This document shows positions 22,410 to 34,297 of a stretch of 64,000 nucleotides of DNA, piece after piece. Made by a program: the position numbers and the translations under genes. The stretch covers positions 88,103,285 through 88,167,284 of the forward strand of contig OX328126.1 in the NCBI GenBank assembly GCA_946811695.1. The letters are read 5' to 3'. Every line of letters starts with the position of its first letter. The first letter of the stretch is position 1. Below the pieces are notes generated by a model. The model saw nothing but the letters and a program-made list of their open reading frames with translations. It was not told the DNA's origin and did not search any database. Origin of the DNA: Gonocerus acuteangulatus. Lineage: Eukaryota; Arthropoda; Insecta; Hemiptera; Coreidae.

Positions 22410-22966
22410 TTCAATAAAAGAGATAAACAAAGTCAATTCATTTATTTGTTCTTGTTGAAAGAGAATAAAACTACACGTCAAAAATGTAAATTATCTGGAA
22501 AATAAAACTGCTCTGGCTAACCATTTCATAAAATATAAGCATGTATTCGACTTCGCAAATATAGAAAAGGTAAGAAAAATAAAGTAAAACTTTCACATCA
22601 TAAAAACAGGAAAAAAACGGTTAACAAAAAAAATTAAATAAAATATTTAACTATTATATATTTTAATTTAATTAGCTTTTATCTCTTGACAAAATCTAAA
22701 AAATGTATTTTATTATAATGGACTTATTTTGTTCTGGATGATCGATTTTTGGAATCTATCGATTTTACACAGCTGATCGACGCTATAAGTAGAAAATAGT
22801 AACCTCATATTGGACGTGGCCATTGTACGGGAAGGTTCGCCTTAATACAATTAGGCTATAAGTTTTAGTTTATTGCGTTTTTTAGCTCCTGAAGAGGCAC
22901 CTGAGGTGTGAAACATGTAGAGCAAGAATAAATGAATTGACTTTGTTAATTTTCTTTTATTGACCT
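22410..22966 (+). mobile_element. Penelope-like pseudo-LTR fragments, inverted
   Basis: The block aacaaagtcaattcatttat (22428) reappears inverted at 22928-22948 (aataaatgaattgactttgt). The right-hand copy carries a hammerhead-like motif just before it, as in pseudo-LTRs of Penelope-like elements. The interior shows no coding remnant. Confidence 0.6.
22885..22923 (+). ncRNA. Hammerhead ribozyme-like motif A
   Basis: Order: GCTC, then CTGAAGA (22889-22895), a hairpin GCACC/GGTGT, then GAAA (22910-22913), C-AU-GTA, then GAGC. GCTC pairs with GAGC as stem I. A minimal stem III is C-G plus A-U closed by two bases. The expected cleavage point follows GTA. One extra base lies between the CUGANGA box and stem II. 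Hammerheads with very short stem III are known in Penelope-like elements. Confidence 0.7.
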
Positions 22967-23170
22967 CCGCTTGAAAAATATTGGATTGAAGAAGATTGGG
23001 TCACTAAAAAATGTAAGTAATAGTTATTTATTTACGAAGACAGGTATAGTTGGGATTCGGCTAGTAGAAAAACGTCAGACTTTCAAAAAGAGATCTGTGT
23101 TTTGGACGTTTCGACTGCAACAATGGCAGCCTTCTTCAGCTAAAAAATATATACAACTTATAAGTAAAGA
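22967..23170 (-). mobile_element. Penelope-like pseudo-LTR fragment
   Basis: It contains gttgggattcggctagtaga, the same kind of edge as the pseudo-LTRs at 35935-36686 (gttgggattcggctaaagaa), and a hammerhead-like motif on the minus strand. It encodes nothing. Confidence 0.6.
23100..23145 (-). ncRNA. Hammerhead ribozyme-like motif B
   Basis: Minus strand: CTGAAGA (23133-23139), one base, hairpin GGCTGC/GCAGTC, GAAA (23109-23112), then CGTC. ACGT is self-complementary, so stem III would form only between two molecules. Flanking TTTT and AAAA can extend stem I. Confidence 0.65.
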
Positions 23171-25068
23171 AAATGTACAACTAGTAAGTAAAAGACAGGC
23201 AGAAATGAGCGGAGTATATATATCAATACAATAAATTTTAACCAATCTTATTTTTAAAAAACAATGAAAATACGCTAGTTGGAAAGAAAAACAGCATGTA
23301 GAAAGTGTTAGTAAAAACAGTACAAAAAAAATTAAACAGTAAAAACAACGAACATTTTTTATGTAGTGAAAAACAAAATCTATTTTATAAGTGAATACAA
23401 TTTATAACAATTAATATATAGATACATACCACTAGAGAATGCCTAGGGGGGAGGGAGGAAGACCTCGAGGACAACTTAGGTAACCATGGTTAGAAGTATG
23501 AACGACAGCAACTACACCGGTGGTCTTTATAGTTATGAAAAAGGGTGGGGAGGCGGTAAATCGGTGAAAATGAAAGTTACAATTTCTGGGTTGTAAAGGC
23601 GGGTTGTAAAGGAGGTTGTAAAAGGTGTTAAGAGCTTTGGGACACACAAGTAGAAAAATTGTCTGGAGCCTGGGAACAAAGATAAAAAAGGAGGTCAGGA
23701 CAATTTATGGAAGACGGAGGAGTAAGCAGGGGAGATGTTTTGTTTGTCGGTTTTGTAATTAATGTTAATGGGGTTTAAGTTAATGTGGACGCATTCGGAA
23801 ATCTGTCGCTTTTTGGTGTTTCGTTCAGTGGAAAGTATTTTAGTGTCGTCAAAGTTGAAAGTGTGAGGTTCGCAACAAAGACGATTTGCTTAAATTTAAA
23901 TAAGAAAAAAAAAATGAAATTTCCACAGTTAATAAGAAAAGTCAAAAGTAGCAATATAAAATACGATAAAATTTGAATAGAACATTAAAAAAAATCAACA
24001 CTTGTGTATAAAATATTCACAGCTATGTCAGTGAAACTTAATTCCTTTAGTTTACATTAAACTCAAAGGATAGCATTGATAAACTTTTTTTTTTTCTAGA
24101 AAATACTACTACTAAAAGAAAAAATAATTAAATAAATTACTTTTTCTTAACTTTAACTGTATTTTCTTTGCGTGACGCAGCTTTTCTAAGAGATCTCTGA
24201 AGAGTCCCTTTCGAAACTTTGCATATTTTCTCTTCCTTAGAGGATTCTTCACTTCGACCAGTAACTAATCTCTCAGCCTCAGACATCACACTTTCCCTTA
24301 TCACTAAGTCTCGATAATTTTTAAAATTAAAAGCCATTTTTTTTATAGAGGAGGTCTTCATCCTCTTTCTTATAGAGGAAATCGTCAGAGCTCTTCATAT
24401 GAAGAGAAAAAAAAAGGTCGGGCGGCTCCTGCAATTCATTGAATTTTAACGATTTCCGGCTGATAAAAATAAAGAATTGCTCGTCATTTTCGAAAAAAAT
24501 AATATTTCTAAAAAATCCTGCGTACTGTACTAGATTTAACCTTCTTCTTTCAAAATTATTTTAGTTTTTGGTTCTAGATTAGAAAGTAAAAAGGGGGTTT
24601 ACGTTCGTGAGACACAGTTTCATTTTATTTCGAAAGATTAAATTTTTTTACTTTAACAACTCATTTAAAACTTTTGACATAAAGAATTGAAAAATAATGA
24701 TTTATTTGTTATCCATAAATTGGAGAAAATGGCTTTGATTTTGATTTCTCGCATTTATGAAGAATGTCTTAGAAACCTAGGCTATGAAGATGACTTAAAC
24801 TCTTAGAAAATTAAAAGAGGGTTCTTTTCTTGATTGATTTCATCCTCCATAAAAGTCTAAAGGCTTTATTTTCTTCTTTCAATATAAAACAAGCAATTTC
24901 TTGAAGTGGGCGAGACTAGGGCAGCAAATTGAGGAATAAATTCCTGGCAGGAGCTCAGGATTCCGTTGGGGGAATGACCTGGTCATAAAACCTACAGAAT
25001 TATCTTACATTCGACAATCATATTCCAGATTGATAAGGAGGAGAGGGAGACAATTCACCTGCTTTCTC
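23171..25068. other. Unassigned stretch
   Basis: No element ends were identified. The minus-strand frame 24137-24361 is rich in Lys, Arg, Ser and Glu and contains KVSKGTLQRSLRKAASRK, which could be a relic of a DNA-binding domain. There is no second piece of evidence. Other frames are short. Confidence 0.35.
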
Positions 25069-25071
25069 TAA

Positions 25072-25487
25072 GGGTGCGTTTACATCTGACACTTCTCGCA
25101 GGAAATATATGTCAGGTGTATGATAGATATTCTCTTGAAGGTTTACATACTGACAGAAATAGCTAGACATTTATGTCATCGATATGTATAGGACAGTTCT
25201 GGATTTGTTCTAATTTGCGATAAATTCACCAAAAGCAAAAATAATCAGTGTTTACATCTGTTGGTATAGAAGTGTCGAGAATACAGCTAGCAGCCAAGAT
25301 ATTTATCTCTGAAATTAAATTCTTCTCGTAAAAATCTGTGTTTACACCTGGTGGTATAGAAGTGTCGACACTTATAGTTCGTGATAGAAATATATATCTC
25401 AGACATAAATTGCTCATGGTTTACACTAGTCGCAATTTCTGTCTGATATAAATTTCCTGCAATAACTAGCAAGTGTAAAACCCACCC
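25072..25487. mobile_element. 416-bp MITE with TAA target duplication
   Basis: The left end is gggtgcgtttacatctgac and the right end reads, inverted, gggtgggttttacacttgc. The flanks are taa at 25069-25071 and 25488-25490. Internal blocks such as gtttacacctggtggtatag (25340) and gtttacatctgttggtatag (25251) repeat. There is no transposase; the 3-bp TAA flank suggests PIF/Harbinger-type mobilisation. Confidence 0.75.
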
Positions 25488-25490
25488 TAA

Positions 25491-26264
25491 GTCTCGTAAG
25501 GGAGTGGCGAGAGCGCATGCGCGACTCCCCACTACCCACGAGAGAGTGGAAGGGACGACGGGCAGCTGTGGAAGTTGCTCCTCTCTCTCTCTCTCCTGTC
25601 CTCTCTCCTCAAGAGAAAAAAAAAGGCCCGTATCAGTAGACACCAAAGGAAATCTATTCAAGAGGTATAGTATCCTCTATTTCCGAAACATGCAAAATAG
25701 ACAGGGGGGGTTTTCATTCTAAACAACAGAATGCATGCCTGCATTTAGCTAACATATTTTTACAATATTAAATATAAATTCTAATCTAAATCATTTGCTT
25801 TTATGATCTTAAAAGACTATATAAATAGCCAAATATCGCTAAAATACAAAATGAAGAAGTACACATTCGAATTAAACACCAAACGTTCGTGATTCAAGAT
25901 TTAATTTTAGACTCTGAAGCCACTTATGATAGCAGGTAGCATTGGAGAAAAGAGAATTTTCATTTTATTTATTTGTTAATTTAAATTTATTTTTTTATAA
26001 AATTTCATTTTCACTTATTCGTGGAAGATATATGTGCCTATATGTATGTACGTGAGTGTATGTATACGTCTGTATGTACATGTCTATGTGTATGCATATA
26101 TTATGTGTTACACTTATTGTATATAAAGCAATATTTATATGTAATGCAATTATATAGTAATGTTTTAATATATATAATAGCGTACATACTTATAACTGTT
26201 ATATCAATTTGTAAAATACTTTTATTGTAAATTTTTACTTCATATGAAGTGTCAATAAGAATAT
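25491..26264. other. Unassigned stretch
   Basis: 25570-25615 is CT-rich. The frame 25504-25722 is open but Ser/Arg-rich from this tract and has no family match that I recognise. Confidence 0.4.
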
Positions 26265-26272
26265 GTAATAAC

Positions 26273-27065
26273 TAGAGCCCGGAAGCAAAATGCCTTTTTT
26301 ATCTGAATGGATATATTGAAGAATCAGATAGAAATAAATATGTTTTCGTGCATTTAGGAAGTGTAGAGACAATTTTTATTTTGCCTTTTTTGCCTATTTT
26401 GGCTTCCATTGCCTTTTTTTGCCTTTTTTGGTCGTTATGGAATTTTTTTCTGCGAATTAAACATTTTAAAAAGCACGTAATGAATTTCCGTTCATCTAAG
26501 ACAAAAAAGGTTGCCCAAATTAAATTACATATTGCCATCAGAAATATCTATTCGAAAGCTTATTTTCCCAACCCATAGATTTAACCTCTGTAAATAACTG
26601 AACCTTCCTTAGTAGAAGGAATGCACAAGCATAATGAATAGCAGGAAAGAGAGAGAGGATGAGAGAAGTACGTCTCCTTCCTCACACCCCTTTTGCTGTG
26701 ACAATTCGTAATTACCTGGTATTACGGATTTAGAAATGATAGATAATGCAGAAGAAGTTTTTCCATGATGAAAACAATTTTTTTCTGAGAAGGTCTATGA
26801 CAGTTGATACTTTGAAAAAGCATCTTGTTGTTGATTGCAACAAGGGAAAGTAAGAGTAATTACACTATTTCTGTGATAAATTGGCAATAAAGAAATGAAT
26901 GAGTATTTAAAATACATATTTTCATTAATAATGAGTGAGACTCCTCTTTGCCTTCACTCCTAAACAATGCCTATTTTAATTACAGTACTGCCTATTTTCA
27001 GTATTTCAAGTGCCTTTTTGCCTGCCTATTTTTACCATAAATAAATGCCTAACTTCCGGGCTCTA
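26273..27065. mobile_element. Non-autonomous hAT-type element with 8-bp TSD
   Basis: The ends are tagagcccggaagcaaaatg and its inverted counterpart (catttattt ... cttccgggctcta). They are flanked by a perfect 8-bp duplication, gtaataac, at 26265-26272 and 27066-27073. An 8-bp TSD is characteristic of the hAT superfamily. The subterminal regions are rich in gccttttttgcctatttt-like blocks on both sides, possible transposase-binding repeats. No transposase remnant was recognised in the 793 bp. Confidence 0.85.
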
Positions 27066-27234
27066 GTAATAACTGTTTAATAATAAGAACAGATTTGTAA
27101 TTGTAATGTAATCATCGAGCGAATCATTTGAGTTATGAGGCTGGAACAATAAATTTAAAAATAAATAAAAGTTCTTATAAAAAAAAATATTTACACCAAT
27201 AAAAATTAAAAACACATGAAACTAACTAGTTTTA

Positions 27235-27286
27235 GCGAATTTCCTCTTAGATTTACATTATGAAGCAATCCGGAAGTGCCAACTAG

Positions 27287-27322
<36 letters not shown>

Positions 27323-27345
27323 TTAGGTGCATCTATTTATTTATT
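27235..27345 (+). mobile_element. Helentron-like fragment and long T run
   Basis: The blocks gcgaatttcctcttag, atgaagcaatccggaagtgc and caactagaa are the 5' blocks of the elements at 61387 and 63256. A T run of more than 30 bases then follows, with a ggtgcatct remnant of a SINE tail. Confidence 0.5.
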
Positions 27346-28000
27346 GATTTTAAGGGCTTCGCTTCTGAAGCTATGAGCCCCAATAGAGTTACATTAGTTA
27401 TTTATTAAATACATCTGCTTCGCAAGTATAGGTATTAGCAGGTAACGAAGTGGGTGACATCCACTGAGTTTGAACCAAGTTATTAAATAGTGTCCAAAAA
27501 CAATTCCTTACGCTGAATCCGTTGTTTATGTATGTAAAAGTTTAAAGTATTTCTAACCAAAATGGAATAAATAAACTGCAATATGAAATAAAAGAAAAAA
27601 GAATTGTACTAGTTTTTGTGTTATTTATTTTGCTATCCATCCCCGCGGAATCTATTTTGATATATTCCCTGGGGATACTCCACAATCATATATACGGGAG
27701 CTAACCAGCTGCTTAGCAATCTTTCGAAAATCATTTCAACAAATTCGGTCAAACTTGTCATTATAATTCTTTACATTTAAAATTTTATCAAAGTTCGTTT
27801 AATATTAAAATTACTTATTTAAATCATATCTTCAAAATTTCTTTTTCCAAATTAATACAATAACCTTTTTAACCAACTGAAATGAATTTTCGAAAGATTA
27901 ATAAGTACGCTGCATCAACTACTACTACGTTGTTGATCTACTACTAAGCTATCTATAGCTTAGTAGGTGCATCTACTACTAAGGTCATTAGCACCATACA
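27346..28000. other. Unassigned stretch with SINE-tail relic
   Basis: 27965-27995 (taggtgcatctactactaag, gtcattagcacc) is an inverted SINE 3' domain. The rest shows nothing recognisable. Confidence 0.45.
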
Positions 28001-28016
28001 ATAGTTATTTTCATCA

Positions 28017-28615
28017 CTAGTACCAAAAGTGGTTGTTTTCGGTGCGCGGTCGAGTTTAACGCGCGAGGCGTAGCCGAGACCAAGCACCGAAAACACACTT
28101 TTGGTACGTGTTATGTATAATACTTTTCATTATACTGCTCATACTTGAGTACATTAAAACCCTTTAATATTTCATTAATAACTTAAAGATTCAGTAAAAT
28201 AAATTAAATTGACACCTTTTTTTTATTCGAAAAAAAAAACATCTGTTTATTAACCTATAATAGAAGAAAAGTACTTAATATACATTTACATTAATATTGA
28301 TAGTACAATTCTGATTAAGCACGGGATTTAGGTGGAAGTAGTTCGTTTAAAGCTTCTTGGGCTTCTTCTGAAACATCTTCTGGTATATCCATGTTGTATT
28401 GCACTTTAAACACACTACTTATTATAAGTAAACAAATATTAGAATGAATCACAGTATCTAAAAGTAACCTCCTTCAAACACATGTTTATTAGTAGCAGGG
28501 AAGGTTAGCGCACCAAAAAGATTTTTCGGGCCTAGGCCCGAAAAGTACAATTTTACGGACTCAAACCGAGCATTGAAACCACATGTTTTTTTATGCAGTA
28601 TAATGAAAAATTGTT
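28017..28615 (-). mobile_element. Possible Crypton-like non-autonomous relic
   Basis: A hairpin (accaaaagtggttgttttcg with its inverse about 28077-28106, around ggtgcgcggtcgagtttaac) lies at one side. The block ttcattatactgc near 28128 reappears inverted near 28600. Inside, on the minus strand, is a 25-codon frame resembling the N-terminus of insect Crypton-type tyrosine recombinases. The assignment rests on that short peptide. Confidence 0.4.
28319..28396 (-). pseudogene. 25-codon frame resembling a Crypton recombinase N-terminus
   Basis: The peptide begins MDIPEDVSEEAQEALNELLP and ends PKSRA followed by a stop. In the family as I know it, an acidic N-terminus with a LxPxKS-type motif is followed by a Lys/Tyr-rich DNA-binding part and a tyrosine-recombinase domain. 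Here the frame stops at once, so only the first segment was kept. Identification is tentative. Confidence 0.4.
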
Positions 28616-29014
28616 TTATTTACCAACTAGACACACAAACAAATATCATTTTTATTTTGGACCAAAACAAGTAGTTTTTTACACAAATGGAAAATAAAGA
28701 AATAGTTATTTACAAAAACAAAAATATATATATATATATATATAAAAGAATTAAAATAAAATGAATTTACCAACTAGGAAATTTCTCTAATTACACTAAG
28801 GTAAGAACCGATCTCCTGCAAGTGAGACTTTTATTTACATAATTGAACGGAAGCATATTTTCATTTAAAAAAGAATATATTTTTTAGGGACTAAAATAAT
28901 TGAAAACAAAATTATTATTCTTGAAATTATGATAATGCTAACGCCAAATGTAGTCGTACATAAGTGGGAAATGGCTTTTAAGTATATACTAATATTTTTA
29001 CTTATAATAAATAT

Positions 29015-29016
<2 letters not shown>

Positions 29017-29066
<50 letters not shown>
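29017..29066. repeat. (TA)n microsatellite at element border
   Basis: Pure TA run ending exactly at the left end of the pogo-like element; a second run starts at its right end (30582). Confidence 0.97.
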
Positions 29067-29070
<4 letters not shown>

Positions 29071-30577
29071 GAAGGTGTTGTACATTTGACCACTTTGCAA
29101 AATTGAATTTATTTTGGCTTGAATATTAAAGCTAAATTCATTTTTATTATTTCATTGTAATTAGTATTCTATTGATTATCATATATAATTTTTTCAAGGT
29201 TCTAGCTTTACATTTAGTATTTTTTATTAATTTTGTAAAAAATAATCGTTCAGTGGTCAAAGGTACAACATGTAGTTGTACCTTTGACCATGGGGTGTTG
29301 TACCTCTGACCACGTAAAAACAACACAACAGTGTAGAAAAAACTGTTATTCAGTAATATTGTAATTAATTGTAAGTTTAATAAATACAGGACAAGGATGT
29401 AAGCATAATAAAAAAGCTATTATTGATATTATGTTATGCTTAATATGCTGAAAAATCCAGTCCAATCGATAAACGTTTTAACTGTCAAGCAGATCCACTA
29501 GCAATAGTAGGGTATGGAAGTTTAGCCACAATGTCTTCAACATCAATATCATACAAATTTTCATCTTATCTCGTAAACTTGTCACTTAAAGTTTGTTTTT
29601 TTAAATATTGGGTCTTAAACATTGGACATTTAATACCACAGATATCTTACTAAATATGTAATAGTCTTTTTACTTTTATTTTTAAAAAGGAAAAAATTTC
29701 CTTATTAATTTAAAAAAACTTTCTCCTCAAGAAATTTCAGTGCCAGTATCAGAATCTGAACTGTCATTAGAATAATTTTCTTTTTATTTACCACTTTTTT
29801 TTTTTAAGGGGTTTATTTGTATGTGGTGACTTACGTTTAGGGTGGTGTTTCGTTTTTTTTCCACCTTCAATAATTAGCTTTTCACGAATATCTGTCAGGA
29901 TACGAGGCCGTTCCCTACTTGACATTTTCCTTGCATTAGATTTTCGATGAGGCATTACAACTTCAAGTGGAACGATAAGGGGCGATAGGTTCGAACTGCT
30001 ACACTGAGGATTGATAAAGTCAGTTTGAACTAATTCATTTATTATTTTTTAAATTCATTGAATAATTGAAGCAACCAATATTAAGTATTTTTTTAAAAAA
30101 ATATGTGGCAGAAGAACATAAAAATTGAATTATGAAAAAATTACTGAGGTGTGTTGTTGTACCTTTGACCTGGTCAAAGGAACAACACTTAGTCGTGGTC
30201 AGAGGTACAACGCCCTGGTAGTGAAATTTAAAAAGCATGCTAAAAATTTTAGGGTTAAGATAAATCAATTTCGGAAGCTACACCATGTTTCTTATTGTAA
30301 TAGCTACTTTGTCAAATGATTTCCTTCTAAAAAGACTTAATACAAAAAAATATTATGAGGCAAAACGTCATCACTAAATAACTTACATTTTTATGGTAGA
30401 AATGGATAAGTATTTTTTACAAGAATCCTCTTTGACTTGAATAATTCAAAGTAGGTTACACAAGCCCTTTAGTGAAGGAGCTAAACACTAATTACACCAA
30501 AATTTCTAAAATGTTGCTACGTGCCGCCACAGCCTCGGTGGTCAAAGGTACAAGACGGTCAGAGGTACAACACCTTC

Positions 30578-30581
<4 letters not shown>
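29067..30581 (-). mobile_element. pogo/Tigger-like DNA transposon relic
   Basis: The termini are aggggaaggtgttgtacatt on the left and the inverse of aggggaaggtgttgtacctc on the right, with TA on both sides, as expected for TA-targeting elements. The motif ggtcaaaggtacaaca or its inverse also occurs inside (29256, 29281-29310, 30150-30210), giving subterminal repeats near both ends. A transposase remnant lies between. Confidence 0.75.
29480..29960 (-). pseudogene. pogo-type transposase C-terminal remnant
   Basis: Minus-strand fragments read MPHRKSNARKMSSRERPRIL continuing TDIREKLIIEGGKK, a Lys-rich stretch, then NDSSDSDTGTEIS and further on ENLYDIDVEDIVAKLPYPT. The order (basic RILTD-x2-EK motif, Lys run, Ser/Asp tail, acidic end) matches the C-terminal region of Tigger/pogo transposases. 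Several stops and frame changes interrupt it. The DDE core and the DNA-binding N-terminus are missing. Confidence 0.55.
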
Positions 30582-30636
<55 letters not shown>

Positions 30637-30661
30637 CATATATATATAATGTTTATGTATA
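30582..30661. repeat. (TA)n microsatellite
   Basis: TA run with a few CA and GT substitutions, starting at the right end of the pogo-like element. Confidence 0.95.
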
Positions 30662-31014
30662 TATATTGTTTGCGGTTACAGGCGGAGAGGCAGAGGGTGG
30701 ACTTGAGCTGGTTGGAGTTGCCCTGATGCAAAACTCGAGCGGTGTTTCACTAACGCAGGGCCTCCATCCCCTCACACCCGCCCTTTATTTACAGGGTAAG
30801 TAAATAACATAACATAAAATTTATTTACAGGGTACATAATAATATATGATATATATATAGCATATTAATTAATATTTATAATTTTAATTTATCGTATAAT
30901 ATATAGTTATTCGAAACTGCAATATGAATTCTAAATTCTATAGTTCATCAAAATATGCGTGTATTTATTGTTGTTGAAATATAGTAACAATGTTCAAAAG
31001 ATCAATTAAAGAAT

Positions 31015-32755
31015 CAGTGTTGGGCAAAAATCATTCATAATAACGAATAAGGAATAAATCTGTTATTACATTCTGAATAATGAACACTATTCCATTCATT
31101 AATCAGGCAATTCAATGAATAACGGAACGTTTCTAACTGTTTTCATTATTGAGTAAGGAATAAATCTGTTATTACATTCTGAATAATGAACACTTTTCCA
31201 TTCATTAATCAGGCAATTCAATGAATAACGGAACGTTTCTAACTGTTTTCATTATTGAATAAGGAATAAATCTGTTATTACATTCTGAATAATGAACACT
31301 TTTCCATACATTATTCAGGCATTTCAATGAATAACGGAACGTTTCTAACTGTTTTCATTATTGAATAAGGAATAAATCTGTTATTACATTCTGAATAATG
31401 AACACTTTTCCATACATTATTCAGGCAATTCAATGAATAACGGAACGTTTCTAACTGTTTTCATTATTGAATAAGGAATAAATCTGTTATTACATTCTGA
31501 ATAATGAACACTTTTCCATACATTATTCAGGCAATTCAATGAATAACGGAACGTTTCTAACTGTTTTCATTATTGAATAAGGAATAAATCTGTTATTACA
31601 TTCTGAATAATGAACACTTTTCCATACATTATTCAGGCAATTCAATGAATAACGGAACGTTTCTAACTGTTTTCATTATTGAATAAGGAATAAATCTGTA
31701 ATTACATTCTGAATAATGAACACTTTTCCATACATTATTCAGGCAATTCAATGAATAACGGAACGTTTCTAACTGTTTTCATTATTGAATAAGGAATAAA
31801 TCTGTTATTACATTCTGAATAATGAACACTTTTCCATACATTATTCAGGCAATTCAATGAATAACGGAACTTTTCTAACTGTTTTCATTATTGAATAAGG
31901 AATAAATCTGTTATTACATTCTGAATAATGAACACTTTTCCATACATTATTCAGGCAATTCAATGAATAACGGAACGTTTCTAACTGCTTTCATTATTGA
32001 ATAAGGAATAAATCTGTTATTACATTCTGAATAATGAACACTTTTCCATACATTATTCAGGCAATTCAATGAATAACGGAACTTTTCTAACTGTTTTCAT
32101 TATTGAATAAGGAATAAATCTTTTATTACATTCTGAATAATGAACACTTTTCCATACATTATTCAGGCAATTCAATGAATAACGGAACGTTTCTAACTGT
32201 TTTCATTATTGAATAAAAATGATTTATTTAAATGAAAATTGTAATCGAATAAAAACAGAGTTGGGGCAAAATTAATTGCTGAGGCCGAAAGCTACCCAGA
32301 TTGATACGGCCGTGTAGTGGCTCAGAAATAATTATTAGAGAACGGAAATACGCATAAAGTGAACGAGATTCACCGGAAATGACACAGGAATGAATATAGT
32401 GACTCTAAAGTAATTATGATAAACATGACGTAAGCCGGAAGTGGACCGGAAGTACCCTAAACGACACAGATCCTCCCGGAAGTGATCCAGGGACGAATAT
32501 AGAGAGACAAAAGGAATTATGGCAGACAGGAAGTGGAACGGAAGTGAACTTTGAGGTGGGATGTTCGGGATAATGAATGAAAAATGAAAAATAATGGATT
32601 ATTCATGATGAATGAATTACTGGATCAATGAATAAATTTGTATTCAATAAATATTATTCATAGAATAAAAACATCAGTGGAATAACTTAATCAATGAATT
32701 AATATTTATTCAATTAACCTTTATTTGAAAGGTTATTGAATAATGCTCAACACTG
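31015..32755. mobile_element. hAT-like non-autonomous element carrying a tandem array
   Basis: The left end is cagtgttgggcaaaaatcat; the right end inverted is cagtgttgagcattattcaa. This terminus type (CAGTGTTG-G/A-GCA) is typical of hAT elements. An 8-bp duplication is not clear (taaagaat against ataaaaat), so the ends may be slightly off or mutated. Most of the left half is the 106-bp array. The right half (32215-32755) has tgaatgaa-rich sequence but no transposase. Confidence 0.7.
31041..32214. repeat. 106-bp tandem repeat, 11 copies
   Basis: The marker ggaataaatc recurs at 31051, 31157, 31263, 31369 and so on to 32111, always 106 bp apart. Copies 1-3 differ from the later ones (cattcattaatc against catacattattc), so the array has grown mainly at its right side. 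Confidence 0.96.
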
Positions 32756-33245
32756 ATAAAAATACAAAAGAAACGCAAACGAATATATAAACAAAAAATA
32801 TGAATTCAATCAAATATAAAAGCGAATAAATCAAAAAAGTAAAATAATAAAATAAATTATATAAGAGAATATTTAATCATTAGACGAGGCTTTCGTTGAT
32901 TTGAGCCTCGAGGTTATATGGAGCTAAGGTTAGCAACCTGAATGGATCTCTGAGAGTCACGCAAGTCCGAGAACCAACTCGAAAGAACCGGATCTTATCG
33001 TACATGAGAACTATTCGATGGCTTTATTAATAGATTAGAACTCCGTTCCGTAATTAGCTTGGATAATTTGCAAAATACAATCGGACAGAATTTAGTATGT
33101 ATTGAAGTAGCTTATCTTTATGTTAAATCCAACGTTAATGTTTGTAGTTACATGTGTAGAACTTGATGTCCACATATTCAAACATCAATAAAAAACGTGA
33201 AAATATACATCAAAATAGGCTTATAACCAAAAGGTAAAATACAAC
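32756..33245. other. Unassigned AT-rich stretch
   Basis: No motif was seen; short A-rich sequence followed by unique-looking DNA up to the LINE target site. Confidence 0.4.
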
Positions 33246-33257
33246 AATTCCAGTTCC

Positions 33258-33864
33258 TCCAGGAGCTTGCAGAGAGTTCACCAGAAAGAAAGAAATTTAA
33301 CTGGTTCCTACAAGTAGATGAAATTATTCATTCATTCATTTATTCATTCGAAACTGGAGCTATTACTTACTGACATCTCAAATTCACCGGCAAGAAGAAA
33401 GGAAATTAAAAGGTTAATGGCGAAATATAAAACTTTCTTATTGGACCAAGATAAAAATAGCGTCACTTTGTCTTCGTTTTGTCCCATGTATAGACTTATT
33501 CTTAATCCAAACCACGAAACACCTGCTTACCTAAATATGAACCTCCCATTTCCATTTTATAGAGTAATAGCCCAAATTAGAACAATTAATAAAAATATGA
33601 TAAAACTAAACTACAAAAAAACTACAATATCCATAAACCCCAATGAAATCTGTCCCATCTGCTCAGTTAGAGGATATTTATCATTTACTAGTAACATGCC
33701 CAATCTATAATCCATACAGAACCTCCTGTCTTACAGACATTATAAACACCTCACCCGAAAACCTGTTTATTTTCCTCAAAGATTTGAATGAGTATCAAGC
33801 TCGAAAAGTATACTATTATACAATAGCGTCCCTGAACCTTCGAACATTTGCTCTAGAATATTGA
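33258..33864 (+). pseudogene. LINE ORF2 C-terminal part, frameshifted
   Basis: Frame one carries ISNSPARRKEIKRLMAKYKT, LNMNLPFPFYRVIAQIRTIN and NEICPIC. Frame two takes over near 33665 with EDIYHLLVTCPIYNPYR and ends LRTFALEY. Together they give the Cys-x2-Cys ... His-x4-Cys motif of LINE C-termini, split by one frameshift. There is no reverse transcriptase palm, so it is inactive. Upstream codons FLQELAESSPERKKFNWFLQ lie in a third register, so the copy has at least two shifts. Confidence 0.75.
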
Positions 33865-34027
33865 TAATGTAAGATATTTTAGGCTCTAAGTATAGCATTT
33901 CTTATTGTTATTAATTATTATTGATTTACTATTCATTTCTGTTATGTGTTAATTGTATTAATTTGTTAAATAATAAGCACACACCCCTTTGTATGGGGCC
34001 ATGCCCTAAAAGCAAAGTATGTAAATA
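33258..34027 (+). mobile_element. 5'-truncated jockey-like LINE with TSD
   Basis: A 12-bp duplication, aattccagttcc, lies at 33246-33257 and 34028-34039. The 770-bp body ends with a short 3' UTR (cacaccccttt gtatggggcc region) and a gtaaataa tail. Coding sequence fills about the first 600 bp. Confidence 0.9.
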
Positions 34028-34143
34028 AATTCCAGTTCCATTAAAGTACCTTATATTTTCACTCTTCCGGTAAAATATTGTTCGAGTTATTATTGTATTA
34101 TGTGTTATTATTTTTACTGTCCTTACAGTTTACTACAGCTTCC

Positions 34144-34234
34144 TTTTAGCGCGGTTACTCCCTATCTCCATAGGGAGAACCCGCTTATGAGGTTTCAGAC
34201 CCTATAGATCACGAAAATATAGGTGGCCCAAATT

Positions 34235-34297
<63 letters not shown>

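Noticed and set aside
25504..25722. 72-codon Ser-rich frame near a CT-rich tract as a gene start
   Set aside because: The Ser run comes from the CT repeat, and no further coding sequence follows.
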